64,000 bases of DNA from Phallus indusiatus (Eukaryota > Basidiomycota > Agaricomycetes > Phallales > Phallaceae), in the NCBI GenBank assembly GCA_027605045.1, contig JAQFWX010000001.1, forward strand, positions 1,984,001 to 2,048,000. Reading direction: 5' to 3'. Positions 27,158-39,224 of the stretch are shown here, one piece after another. The notes below the pieces were generated by a model that was not told the origin of the DNA, did no database searches, and saw nothing but the letters and a program-made list of their open reading frames with translations. Every line of letters begins with the position of its first letter. The stretch's first letter is position 1. A program made the position numbers and the translations under genes.

Positions 27158-27323
27158 CTACATTGATATTATGTATGTTACATAAATTGAGTCCATCCGG
27201 AAATTGACTCTAAAGGGAAATCCGGCATAAAATGGGTGTGAATTTGGTTGGTTGTGATAAAATCCCGCTTAGCAGAGTCAGTGTTCCTCTGCTTTGCGGT
27301 GTGAGCATCGGCTCGACAGAGGG

Positions 27324-27355
27324 GATGAATGATGATGATGATGATGACGATGAAT
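27324..27355. repeat. (GAT)n-type microsatellite
   Basis: Slightly imperfect GAT/GAC trinucleotide run in presumed 5' non-coding DNA. Confidence 0.75.
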
Positions 27356-27837
27356 GAGTCGACAATGGACGCGTGTGTATGCCTGTCTGCGGATCAGACC
27401 AGGGACACGACACATTGCATAAGTAGAGGGAAAGAAGAGGGAGACGAAACAGAAACAGAAAAAAAGGACAAGCGCTGAGACCACTAACGGAGACGGAGCC
27501 AGGAAAGTCGGAGGGAAAATAATTCCGGTGAATTAATTATCGGAATATGTCGTCTTTTTCCCAAATCAAAAAACTAAAATAATGGATTATATTTCGACCT
27601 GCAAAATAATAAATTAATTTGAATAAGCCATGATCCCCCGGGAACCTCTCATCTCCGAAATAAGAGTCCGTCTCCTCTGGATCGTTTACAACCTTCCTTT
27701 CCTCCTCCTCCTCTTCCTCCTCCTTCTCATTCCTCCTCCTCGTCTTTTCTATTTCTCGTTTCTCTACTTCTCCTTGTCCTGCATCTTCCCCCCCGTTTTG
27801 TTTCCTTTCTCCAAAACCCTTCCCCCTTCAACCTCCA

Positions 27838-30800
27838 ATGAACGGACCTGGCATAATACGTCCGCGACAACGTCAACGCAGCCCCGCCGTTCCATCTTAC
27901 ACTATTATTGCTGTCGGTCAACGCTGCGTCGGAAAATCATCTCTCCTCCGTCTTCTCCTAGATACATTACCTCTTTCTCCCCACGCAACTCTCGACCAGC
28001 TACGCTCAGTCGCCAACTTTGTTTCCTCCCCAAATTCATTCTGTGAATGCCACCTTGAGGTTTTGTGGCACAATGAACGGCTATTATTGCACCTCATTGA
28101 CACCCCTCCATTGACTGGAGATGACACCCTTGCAGAAATTATTTCCGTCGTAGAAGAGCGATATATTCGCGGCGCACACTCAGACTCCGACGAGGGTGAT
28201 TCAGCTCTCGGCGAGTCCCATGTTCATCTCTGTCTCTACCTCTTAGATGCCCTCCAACCCGATTTTCATCATGATATCGCCACAATCAGTCGTCTCTCAG
28301 TTCGAGTCAATGTTCTTCCGATATTAGCACGCTCAGACGTCCTGACTCTCAACGGGTGAGTTTTCCGATTAATTCCATTCAGCATTTAATAATTGCCCCC
28401 CAATTATCATCATCTCTTATCCCCTTCCCTTCCTCCCTTCCTCACCCTCGCTGCTTTATTAGACTAATAAACTTCAAACAATCCATACGTGCTCGTCTTG
28501 CCGATGCCGGCTTGGGTTTTGGTGTCTTCGATAAACAGGGAGAGGCTGGTGTCATTTCAACCCGTCACCCGGCTACTGAACCCCCTCGAAGCCTGCCTCT
28601 CCTTCCTTACGCTATTTTTACCCCTGAACACTCCTCCAAGTTAGCATATGAACCACTATTATATTCGTGGATGGACAAGTTAGATAAACGCCGCGTCGAA
28701 TCGCAGCCGTCCGATACCAAAATGGATGTCGACCGCAAAATCGACGAACCGTCGTCTTCTGCCTCATCATCATCATCATCGTCACCATTATCCTCTTCCA
28801 ACCCGGCAGTACGACATCTAACCAAGCCTGCTTCATCGAAACCCAGAGATAGTAGTGGTTCGCCCCCGCCGGCGAGTGAACAAGATCCAGCTCACAAGTC
28901 CGATCACGATGCGGTCACGCCAGCCAACAACAATGACACCACCACCACTAACAACAACAACTCGACGCTTTCCTCCATCTCCGCTCTCACGGACGACAAA
29001 TCCCATCCCCGAACCCCGCCTATCTCAGATCCATCGGCCTTGGCTCAATCCTCGTCGCCGCAATCTTCGGCACTGAAAGATAATTTTGGCACCGTCCGAA
29101 TAAAATCGGACCCAAGTCAGCAGGCTCCGAATGCCGAGGACAGTGCTGCAGCTGCACATATCGAAGCCGAAGTTCAAAATGCAGATAATTCCGGTAGGCC
29201 TAAAACTGCTGCAAGCTCGGATCGACCTTTATCATCGGCCTCGTCGTCTTCGCCTCAAAATGGATTATTATTACATTCAGATGTCAAAATTTCTCCGTCG
29301 ATTAATACCATTCCTCTCGATCCTAAGACGTCGACAACGCCGACACCGCCAACAACAGCGGCAACGGCAACAGCAACGGCGACCCCTGAGGCACCATGTT
29401 TTACGGAACAAAAGAACAACCAAAATCCCAAATGCAACGATGCTGGTTTTCAAAGCACCGTGTCTGGCGTTTCAAATGATTCGGAATTGGTCATGGAGAA
29501 ATTCGTCCGTGTTATGCGTTGGGGAATGCTGGATTGCATCGACAGTCGTCAGTCGGATTTCGTCCGTTTGCGAGATGAAATAATGTCGTGGCGTAAAGTA
29601 CTTGGGATATTCCCTTCAGTCCACCTGTCTTAAACGTAATTACTTACATCTGGTCCCCAGGAATTAAAAGCCTATACCCATGAGCATCTTTATAGTCGCT
29701 TTAAAGATGACTCTTTTTCGCGGTTGGCTGCTCAACAAGTACAACATCAACAGCAACATTCACATCAACGCGATCCCCCGCCTTCTTCATTGGAGCCTCC
29801 TCCTCCCTTATCTCGACGTGAGAATATTCCCCGAGACGCTTATGGCGTCTCATCACCACCACCACCCCAACTACCGCCGTCATCTTCATCTTCCTCCTCC
29901 TTTCAACATGGCCTTCGCAACAGGTCAACTTCCTTTACAGACCCTGCTGCTGCTGCAGAACGCGAGCGATCTGGTGTCGCACGCCCCGTGGCACATATCC
30001 GAGATCATGATTCCTACGCTTACGAACGCGATAGAGACTTTCCCCATCGTTATCCATATCATGACCGTCCCAGAGACAAGTACCTTTCTCCCGAAAGAGA
30101 AAAGGATTATCATCCTCCACCTCCACCTCCATCCCATTCTCACCCTCACCTATCCCCTCATGCTGCAACCATGCCTTTGTCTAATGAGCGGAAACATTCC
30201 ATCTCGAACGGTGATCGCGATCGTGAGAGATCCAAGTATCGTGATTCCATTAAACACGATCGCGAGTGGGAGGAGCAACAACAGCAGCAGCAACGCCATC
30301 ATACAGTTCTCCCGTCGATCGACCGAGGGGACAGATATCCTCGTGTTTCGCCAGTCGCGAACGTACCTCCCCCACCGCTACCAGCGCCGCCGCCACAACA
30401 CAGCCATCCAGGTCCTTACCCACCGCAATATGGATCTGCTGAGCATTTCGAGCGTGAAAGGGGAAGAGAGAAAATATCCCCGTCTATTCGAGAGCGCGAG
30501 ATGATTACACCGCCATTACAGCGTTCTGGGTCGTCTCCTGGCGCATCGGCGGGTACCCCGATTAGTGGGATGCCTACGGGACAGCATGGACAGGTCTATA
30601 GCTCCAATGTGTCGAATCCAAGCATTAGTCCGACTATAGCTTCTGGTGGTAAACAGTTATTGGATGTTCATTCGTTGTTGAACCACAATAACCATCATGG
30701 TACGTGCTAATAAATCCCTCCGCTTTTCCTGTTCTTAAATATCGACGTTTTCAGGGGTAATTTCTCAAGGTATGGAGAAGGAATGGGATCATAGGGAGAG

Positions 30801-33065
30801 AGACCGTGAGCTTTCACCCAATTCTACTACGATGCCGTCTTCTGGTGTACCCCACGGTATGCCGATATCCAATATGCCAATGTCGTCAGGACCACAACCT
30901 GGAGGTATTGTTGGCCCCGCTGGTTCAGTTAACAATGTTTCTGGTGCCGTACCCAATGTCGGAACTAATAACATAGGAAGAAAGAGAAAAATCACCATGG
31001 CTTGCAATTTCTGTCGTTGTATGTGTCCAACATTTTTTGCTTCAGTGCATCTACTAATGATAAAATATCTAGCTCGTAAACTGAAGTGCGATGGTCTAAA
31101 ACCCGCTTGTGGACAATGTACCAAGAGGAGCAACAACTGCGACTATCAGCAGCATGCTGTTGCACCACAAGGTCCTTCTGGCGTTCCAAAAGATGTACCT
31201 ATGAACTCGCAATCGCGAGATCATCTCTCAGGTCAACCTAATGCGATTTTCCCTCCTACGCATGTAAGCGGTGGTCAACTGCCTTCTCCTGGCATGCGAC
31301 ATAGAGAACGGGAGTATGGTGGGCGCGAGATGGAGAGAGGCAGGGATGGTTCGTATTATCATTCAGAACGACCTTATTCGCCTCCGGGAGGTCCACAGCC
31401 ACCTCTACCGCCGCCCTCACAACAGCAAGGACCTGGTCAGTCTCATGGACACCCTTACCCTCAACAGGGGTATTCCTCTTCTTCGAATTACTCTCGTATG
31501 AGGGAAGGTTCTCCTCCGCCTCAACATCATGCTCACGGTGCTACACATACATGGCGGTATACGTCTCAATCTCACGCTCAAGCTCATGCAGCCGCAACTA
31601 GAGATTCTGACGTGGACGAGCTCATAGAAGATCTTTCCGATCATGAGGAAAGGAATTCTGATATGCGTTCACACGGTGGTATGAAACCCGGAGGTCACCG
31701 AGAATTCACGTATTCAGTTTACGAACAAACGAATGGAAGCGGTGGTATGAATTCAAGTTCTGCAAATGGGCGTGGACGCGTTAGCGTTGATATGCTTATC
31801 GTCGAAGCTCTCGGTGAAGGAGGAAGTTCATCTAATGGACCTTTAGAAGATGATAATAATAATCATAATGGTAGGACTGGTGGACCTGCTTCTGCTATTG
31901 GCGCGAACGGAGGCCGAAATAGGGAAGGAGTGAAAGATTCTGAGAAGGGACAACAGCATGTCAGCCAACCTCCAAATCAGGCTCAGCCGCCTTCTGGTCA
32001 AGGCGGACATTACGAATCTGGACCTTGGCATGGAATGAGTGTGGGGGTTATCGATGTCGGGACTGAAGGGGACAAGAAGAAACGGCTGAACAGACAAAGT
32101 GCCAATTATGGAAGCAAAGCCGTTGCATGCGTACATTGTCGAGGTAAGCCCCGTATACTTTTTAAAAAAAAAATATTTGAAAATATTAAATTTTTATTTT
32201 CTCTTTTTTTTCAGCACGTAAAACTCGATGTGATGCCGCTCGTCCAGCTTGTTCGAATTGCTCACGTCGATCTTTGGCTTGTTCGTACAATCACACAACT
32301 CCTTCGCAACCTCGATCGAAAGGGAAAAAGGCGGCAGCTGCAAATGGACCAACGAGTTCCAATTCCAGCTCGAATGTTAATCCCAATTCCGGGTCTGTAC
32401 CTGCTATGACGCCCAATGGTGTTATAGACCACGACATGAACCTTCAGCGAGGCAATATTCCACCTCACCCGAGTCGTTCCCCAAATCACTCCCGCAGTCC
32501 CGGTCAAGTCGGAACACCACACCCTCTCCCTACTGGTAACTGGCATCACGCATCTCAATCACGTCAAAATCATTCTCATCCTCATCCGCACCCGCATCCG
32601 CATCCGCAATCACACTCACATTCGCGTTCATCACATTCCTCATCTCACTCCCCCATTCGAGCGGATGATCATCGACTTCCCATCGAGGAAAGTGCTGAGC
32701 GTGAACGCCCACTGACGAGAAGTCCTCAACCGCCTATTGCGACGTTGAATGTGCCTGAACGTTCACGATCACGCTCCAGTTCGTCCGCGAGCTTATCGAC
32801 AAGTTTGATGGAGAACGGTACTCATCCCAATAACAACGGTAATAATGGTAATGGCATATCTCGCTCCCGTTCAACGTCAAATTTCACCGGCGCGAAGCGC
32901 AAGTCGCCGGACGTCGCTGTTGAATTGATGGACACCGCTGGCATAGAGCGAGGAATTATACCCGATGAGAGAAGTAGAGAACGACCTGATAAAAGAAGAA
33001 AGGCTTGGGTAGAGAATGCCAGTGGTGACGCACCCCATCTCTCTAACCAAGTAAGAGTTCAGTAA
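27838..33065 (+). CDS. septin-like GTPase fused to two Zn(II)2Cys6 clusters
   Basis: Six exons (27838-28355, 28463-29597, 29661-30699, 30755-31018, 31073-32143, 32215-33065) join in one open frame of 4878 nt, 1625 aa. Residues 1-200 form a septin-like G domain: P-loop GQRCVGKSS at 27, DTPPL in place of DTPG, LCLYLLDALQP, then RVNVLPILARSDVLT where septins have AKAD. A Ser/Asn/Thr-rich insert follows. The block RWGMLDCIDSRQSDFVRLRD then ELKAYTHEHLYSRF (about 525-565) resembles the septin-unique C-terminal region. After a Pro/His/Arg-rich linker come two canonical zinc clusters with C-x2-C-x6-C-x6-C-x2-C-x6-C spacing at about 981-1008 (CNFCRSRKLKC) and 1338-1365 (CVHCRARKTRC), each split by a phase-1 intron in the same codon. 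The C-terminus is His/Ser/Arg-rich. DNA binding is expected for the clusters; a link to the GTPase is inference. A two-gene reading is possible but needs an unseen start. A last GTAAGA near 33052 could lead to another exon. Confidence 0.72.
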
Positions 33066-33669
33066 ATTGTGTTTATTATTTTGTTTCTTGTCGATTTCTC
33101 TTGCTGTTTTTTTTACGCTCTTCCTGTTTGATTGTTTTCTTCGTGTTGCTCATACTTATTATTTTTTTTGACCCGTATCTGTTTTTATAAATGATTTATT
33201 CCAAGTTTTTCTCCTCTCTCAACGATCTTGTACTTCTTTGTTTTTTTAAATGTCAATGTACTATTTTATTGCTCGCATGGACGTTCATTGGATCAAGTCA
33301 AAAAGCTTTGTTACATTGCTATCGTGTCTCCCTTGTTTGATATCTCTGCTTCTTCGTATATCTTATATTTTCCAACCCAAATGTACAAATAAACATACCT
33401 AAAGAACAACAATGTGTGTGTATGTAAGGCACCCGAAAACAAATTAAGTAAAATAAATCAACAATTTTTAAAAAAAGCAGTCGGGGATCCAGTGGGATCC
33501 GCCACACACAGCCGGCTATGTATATACATAACCTTAGTTGAGTTCTTCTCCCCTTCCCCCTCCCAAATTCTGCAAGGGGTAAGTCGGTGTTGACTTTCGG
33601 TAAGTCATTTGACCTCACATGGCGCGGAAGAATTTGTCAGAAAGTCACCCCCAAAAGTGAATAAAGAAA

Positions 33670-33714
33670 TAACAACAACAACAAAAACCAAAACAATAAC
33701 AATAACAACAACAA
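33670..33714. repeat. (AAC)n-rich low-complexity tract
   Basis: Imperfect AAC/AAT trinucleotide repeat about 600 nt after the septin-like/zinc-cluster stop codon. It is non-coding. Confidence 0.75.
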
Positions 33715-36700
33715 CTTGACGTGACTTTCGGGTTCCATCAACAACTTCGCGAGGATGATGAAAGCGGGTTCATTTTCGACCTCCGGTCTCCTAATTAATT
33801 TTTGTTTTTTTTTCCTTTTGAATTGAAAGCCTATGCATGATCCATGATTACCACCCCTCCCTTCCTTCTTTTTCTCCTTGCCATTTTCTCCATCTCCTAC
33901 ATAATATCATTATTCCCCCTGTACATTCACCTTCACACACGCACACCCCGCTGATATGTACAGCCACTGCCGCTCAAATAACCCAAAAATCAATTCAAAT
34001 ACACTATCAGAAGAGGCTTCTCCGAGCGGTGGGGAAGAGATGGGGCGAAATATCCCATCCGGGGCGGTGATCCATGTATGCGCTGATCCCTTAAGGGGTG
34101 GGCCTGAGCGAGCATGCACACTGATGCAATATCATGTAAATATGTCATTTTAATGCGATGTCATGGGGTCCCAAGTTTTATTAGCTACAATTTGCTGCTG
34201 ACTGCTCCCTTTGTATTTGAAATTCTGTAGGCTCCTTTCTTCTTTCCGACGTAGTATATATGTGATAGAGTTAAAAGTAAAAGACGAAGTCTCTTTTTTG
34301 AAAAAGCCTAAGCCTCGGCGATCCGGAGTCGATTTAGAATAGTAGATTTTCATTAGTTCGGTACAAACATGGTATCATGTACACTGCTGCAACAATCCAA
34401 ATCTATGCCGACTCTATTCATTAGTGCGCGCATTGCATGGAATAAGTGGCCCTACACTTAGGAAGGCTATGCTTACCGCGAAATATTTCACTAGGGATGG
34501 AGGTGGCAAAGGTGTTTGATGGTCTGACAACTTATCATATACTTTTTCTTCAGGATAGGTTATACTATCTGGCTCTCTCTCTCTGGTCTAGATCACGGAT
34601 GGGAGAATCTGCCTTGACTCGGAGAATTCATGGCGAGGTTCAAAGCAGTGTAGAATTGTACAGAAAAAAAAGTTCCGACGACAACTCCCTAATCAAACTT
34701 ACCTATGATGACAATGATCAGAGTGTTCCTGTTTGATTATTTGTTATTATTAACGGCGGCGGTCAGCATACTCACTATAAGGTATGCTATTGGAGTGCAT
34801 GTAATTTGTCAAACGATCTTTCTGTTAAGGGAACTGCGGTAATCAAGGTGGGTGGGTAAGTAAGTCGATGTTTAAATTCTCATGCGAAGTGAGTCGATTC
34901 TCTGATAGATTTCCGTCGAGTGTCCGAAAAGCCGAAAGAACCAGCTTTTTGATTGCTTAACAGGTTAGAGTAGCAGCTGTATAAACATGTGTGCGTTGGG
35001 CGGAAGTAATAAAAAAATAGAAAGGAAAGAACAGGAATATGCCAGTGGCAGCAGTGCGCCGCCCAGAATCCAGATCTGTGTTCACCGGAGACTAAAGAGA
35101 ATTTCTCCCAGGTGAGCGTCATTTGTTTATTTGATATTTGTTTTTTTTGCATATTCTTCTCTCGAATTGAAAGACCCTGAGAGTATACCTTCAATAGGAA
35201 GGGTTTTGATGAAGGGGAGTCTCGGATTTCGGAATGTGGATGTGTGAAAACTAAAAATTCAAACCATGCCATCCCATTGCTTACTACATAAAGATGCATG
35301 CTTAGTTAGTACTGTTTCTAAATGGCGCTATGATCAAGATTGGTAGCGTGCTGGAACTTTGATCCAGAAGCGGCGTGTTTATGGGATGGTCTGGGACGAC
35401 AACTTCCGTCTCCAATCGGAAGCGTAATACTGAGCATGCGATGATGCCAGACATATATGTATGTATTATTATATTATATAATATTTTTTCTCTCTCCTTT
35501 CCCTTCCGCTGTGGATTGGTTGGTCATATATACATTCGGTTGTCACCACGCTGCTCCGGTACCTGAAATTTAGAAGGAAGCACCTGAAACGAGAAACACT
35601 GGAAACAAAACAAGGAAAGGGAAAAAAAGGTCTTTTTTATTTTGTTTTATTTTATATTTGAAATTATTGGAGGAGTAGGGGGGCATCGCAACTGTGACTT
35701 CCTTCTGTGAATCGGCATGTAGAGGATAGGTAGCAACGATTTATCATTTTTATTTTTTTTTCTCGTGTGACGTGTCCAGCTCCCGTGGCCCGTGTGTAGA
35801 GAGAGCTTAGAATGTATATGTGTAGCTGTGTATTCAAACTTCTTCGTCCTGTGTCGGCTTCCTGTCGGGACGCTCAACAATTCCGACCTGAAAGTTTCTA
35901 TTTATTTTTATTTTATTTTATTTTTTCATCCTTTTTTTTTTTTTCAAGATCCGCTTGCTTTAGAGAGTAATATGAACCGGAAGCTTGATGAGCCACTATT
36001 TCTATTCAAATTATCAAAAAAGCGAATTAATTGCAAAAAAAAAAACAAGAGAACATATATACTCTCAGGTCATATGAAGTATACAAACTCCCCTTCATAT
36101 AAGACTTGACGCTTTGGGTTAATTCCACAGCGGGGCGCGGAGACAGCGGAAACGGGTCAGAACGTTACGTAATCGGAGCGCGCACATTCAAAAGATTATA
36201 TAGATATCTTTCGGACAATAACCATAAGTAACCCTTGTCCGCCAACGGCAATGGGCTGGATGGGAGAGGGAAGGAGATGGGGTGTCCCGGGTCCCTCGGT
36301 TCCCTTTTTCGGAACGCTTCCCTTTAAGTGCGATGATGACCGAATTATCGGCGAGCCAACTATCTTGCCGATCGCCTATTCAATCCCCGTGGCCGTGCCT
36401 CCGATGGTTCGTCTTTGGCAGTTCAGCATAAGCATAAGCAAATAGCACGGGCGGGCGTGCGCCGTGCTATTTCTTCTTCTTATATTGTATTGAAATTCGA
36501 AATTCCCAACAAAAATGAGGGTTGAGAGTTACCTGTTCTCATATTCCTTTTTCCAAATCACCCGGAAATAAACCTATTATATCTCCTTTGTCCAGATCCG
36601 TATCCGACTCCGGGCCCGGATTGTACGTTTATTTATATATGTCAAATATATGTCAATTCTAACAGCTTGCTCATCTGAAAGAAACCCCAGCCAGCTTCAG

Positions 36701-39209
36701 CTCCACTCGTTCCGTTCGGCGGGAATTGAGTGCGAATTACCTTTCATGTCCTATCTCTCTATTTGTCCAACGCATCGCCCGAACCATCAGGCAGTTTGGC
36801 GCAAACTGACGATGTTTTTTTTTGCTGTGGCATGCATGCATGCGTGAATGCGTGTGGACAGAAAGCTATGTTGGCAAAATGTGTGCGATTGAAAAAAAAA
36901 GATAAGAAAAATGTGAATGAAATCAATTTTCTCGTTTCTTTAGCGAGCTCAAAGATAAGATCACCTTGATTCATCTCAAATCATGGCTATGATGTCGCTT
37001 TATGAATTTTCCCCACGCATATATACAGACTTGTCTTTTTCTCTTTCTTTTAATAAGTGCGTCTTACCAGGATTTTCCCCATTTATCGAGTGGCTTGGGC
37101 ACTCCAGTGCTTGAGAACTGTGGCTGTGTGTGATATCCATAAAAAAGATTCAATATTACGCTTCATTACTATTACATTGAGCATATGCTCTTCATACAAC
37201 TCTGAAAAAACTTTTTTAGGAACTAGCACTGTCCAGTTCGCACACACAATTTGAGACCTGCCTAGTGCCTGTCCAGTATTTTCCTATCCATGTGCCTCTC
37301 TCTCTCAAGGACATGAAGGACGTCCAATTACGTCCGACCAGATGAGTCATTTTGCATTACTATGATTCATCACCCGGCACGTCTTATCTGACCCGGATAA
37401 CGTATGGTATCAATCATTTAACTCATCAAGACTTGTGATTATTTGGTCAAAACGTTGATCGCTGGGATATCGCAGTCTGTTTTGTTTTTCTCTCTTTTTC
37501 TCTTGGAAGTCGTCATTTTGTTACGTCTCGCCCTCACTTGAAGATTAGGAAGATCGATCTACATCATGGAAATTCCGTCATTCAAAAGAGAACCCTCATC
37601 GCATCATGCATCAGATGTGTTCGAATCGGCTCATTTGCGGCGGTGGGTGGGCCTGAAGCTTCCCATCCTTAATCTTCAAGGCCGTCTCAATACAGATAAT
37701 GGATTTCGGGAAGGCCAAGCGGCTCTTTTTATTTTTTTCCTGATCTCCATATTGACACCGGTGCCAATCAGTCAAAAACGGTAACGTGACGCTCCTTAAA
37801 TATCATAGGTTCTTCCACATCAACAGTTGAGATCAACAATTACCAGCTGTAGACGTCTCTTTGATATTTCCTCGAGTTTTGAATTCACAAACAAGTGAGT
37901 CCTGGCAGGACTATCCGAACGCAGTGCAGATGTCTGGTTATGCAGGCAGTGATGTGATTTTTCAACCATGGTTGATTGATAAACGAATGAAATATTATCT
38001 CGGTCCGGGCTGCAAATAATGTAAGTAATGTATAATGGATTAACCAGGGATCCCTCCCCCGCGCGGTCGCTTGGCTATACATACATTTTACACATGTACA
38101 GGTTTGAGGTGCCTTGTGAGATTTTCCTGCTACTGCTTTGCTCTGCCATGCCATGCCAGTAGGCGAAACATAAATCCATGGAACAACCCTTGCGGCAAAA
38201 TCAAACAGTTGCAAGACAATCAGAAATGAAAATCGAGATGGTCAAAGTTGACTGGCTGGACCGCTGCTCCAGCGAATCATTAAAAAGTCTGAAAAAAAAA
38301 GGAATTGGAAACAACAAACATACAAAGGGAGACACCTCCGATGTCTATTTTCTTTTTCTGTCGTTACACGGTAAACTCAAGCCGCTCATCCGATAGTCGC
38401 GATTGAGATGTACACAATAAAAAAAAACCACCTCTCTGATACATGCACATGCGTTCTCGGCGCGCGGGCACCGACGTCGACGATTGGGCACAACGTGAGC
38501 GAATTACCGATCACCGATTATAATAATAAGATTCCAGCCCGAATCTGTTTTGCTTCTCCTATATCCTATACCCAGGCTCAGCTTTTCAATTCAACAAGTT
38601 TTGGAAAAAAAAACTGTAGAAATGGAAGCAGATTTCAAAACCAACATTACGATCCGAGGAGCTTCCATCAGCGTTGTTGGTTTATACCCGCAACAATATA
38701 ACAATATATTCATTCGCATTGGATTTCACTGTCAAGCTTTAGGAGCTCAGGAGCGAAGATCCAGGCAGATTGCGGCGCGGAACGAGACCATCACTACCTT
38801 GATCGAGCCGGAATGTCATAAAAAAAGAAGAATCGAAAGCCAGATATAAACAGTAATAGAAAATCCCAGACCTTTTGTATTATCAGTCCCTGAATAGGTC
38901 TTATTACTTATAATAATAATAACAGATTCCGTGGCCGTTGAGTACTAACCTCATTTCTTAGACTGCCAATGGACATTGACAGTGGAAACTGCCAGACATC
39001 CATGATCAGTGTTGCGTATGCTGATGCCATGCCATACCTTGAGCGGATTGAGTTGAAACTAAAAGCACTGCTACTCCGAGTTAGGTCTTACGCGTACGCT
39101 TCTGTCCTTCTAATCGACACTTAATCTTGACGCCGTAAGCCGCAAAAAAAAGAATCAAGATCGGGTCATTATTACGGGGTCCTTTTTGAAAAAAAAAAAG
39201 CTAAACAAG

Positions 39210-39224
39210 CAGACAGACAGACAG
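39210..39224. repeat. short (AGAC)n repeat
   Basis: Nearly four units of a tetranucleotide in the gene-poor region, followed by a related GGCA pair. No function is implied. Confidence 0.6.

Larger units (their letters stand above)
24225..27837. other. 3.6-kb gene-poor region upstream of the septin-like/zinc-cluster gene
   Basis: Probably contains the RPT5 3' UTR and a long promoter or leader for the plus-strand gene that follows. Two overlapping short minus-strand frames at about 25053-25500 (one contains the peptide LTPLEAARSLLDKNNIIL) could be an orphan exon but have no family. A pyrimidine-rich tract at 27650-27835 precedes the start codon, as in many basidiomycete leaders. Confidence 0.4.

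Noticed and set aside
27630..28046. Plus-strand frame starting upstream of 27838 (MIPREPLISEIRVRLL)
   Set aside because: It runs in another frame across the P-loop exon and is rich in Leu/Ser/Pro from a CT tract; the 27838 start gives the septin-like domain.
27900..28360. Reading the 27.8-kb G domain as a plain small GTPase (Ras/Rab)
   Set aside because: There is no NKxD motif and the downstream RWG...DF..LR block and VNVLPILARSD fit the septin pattern better.
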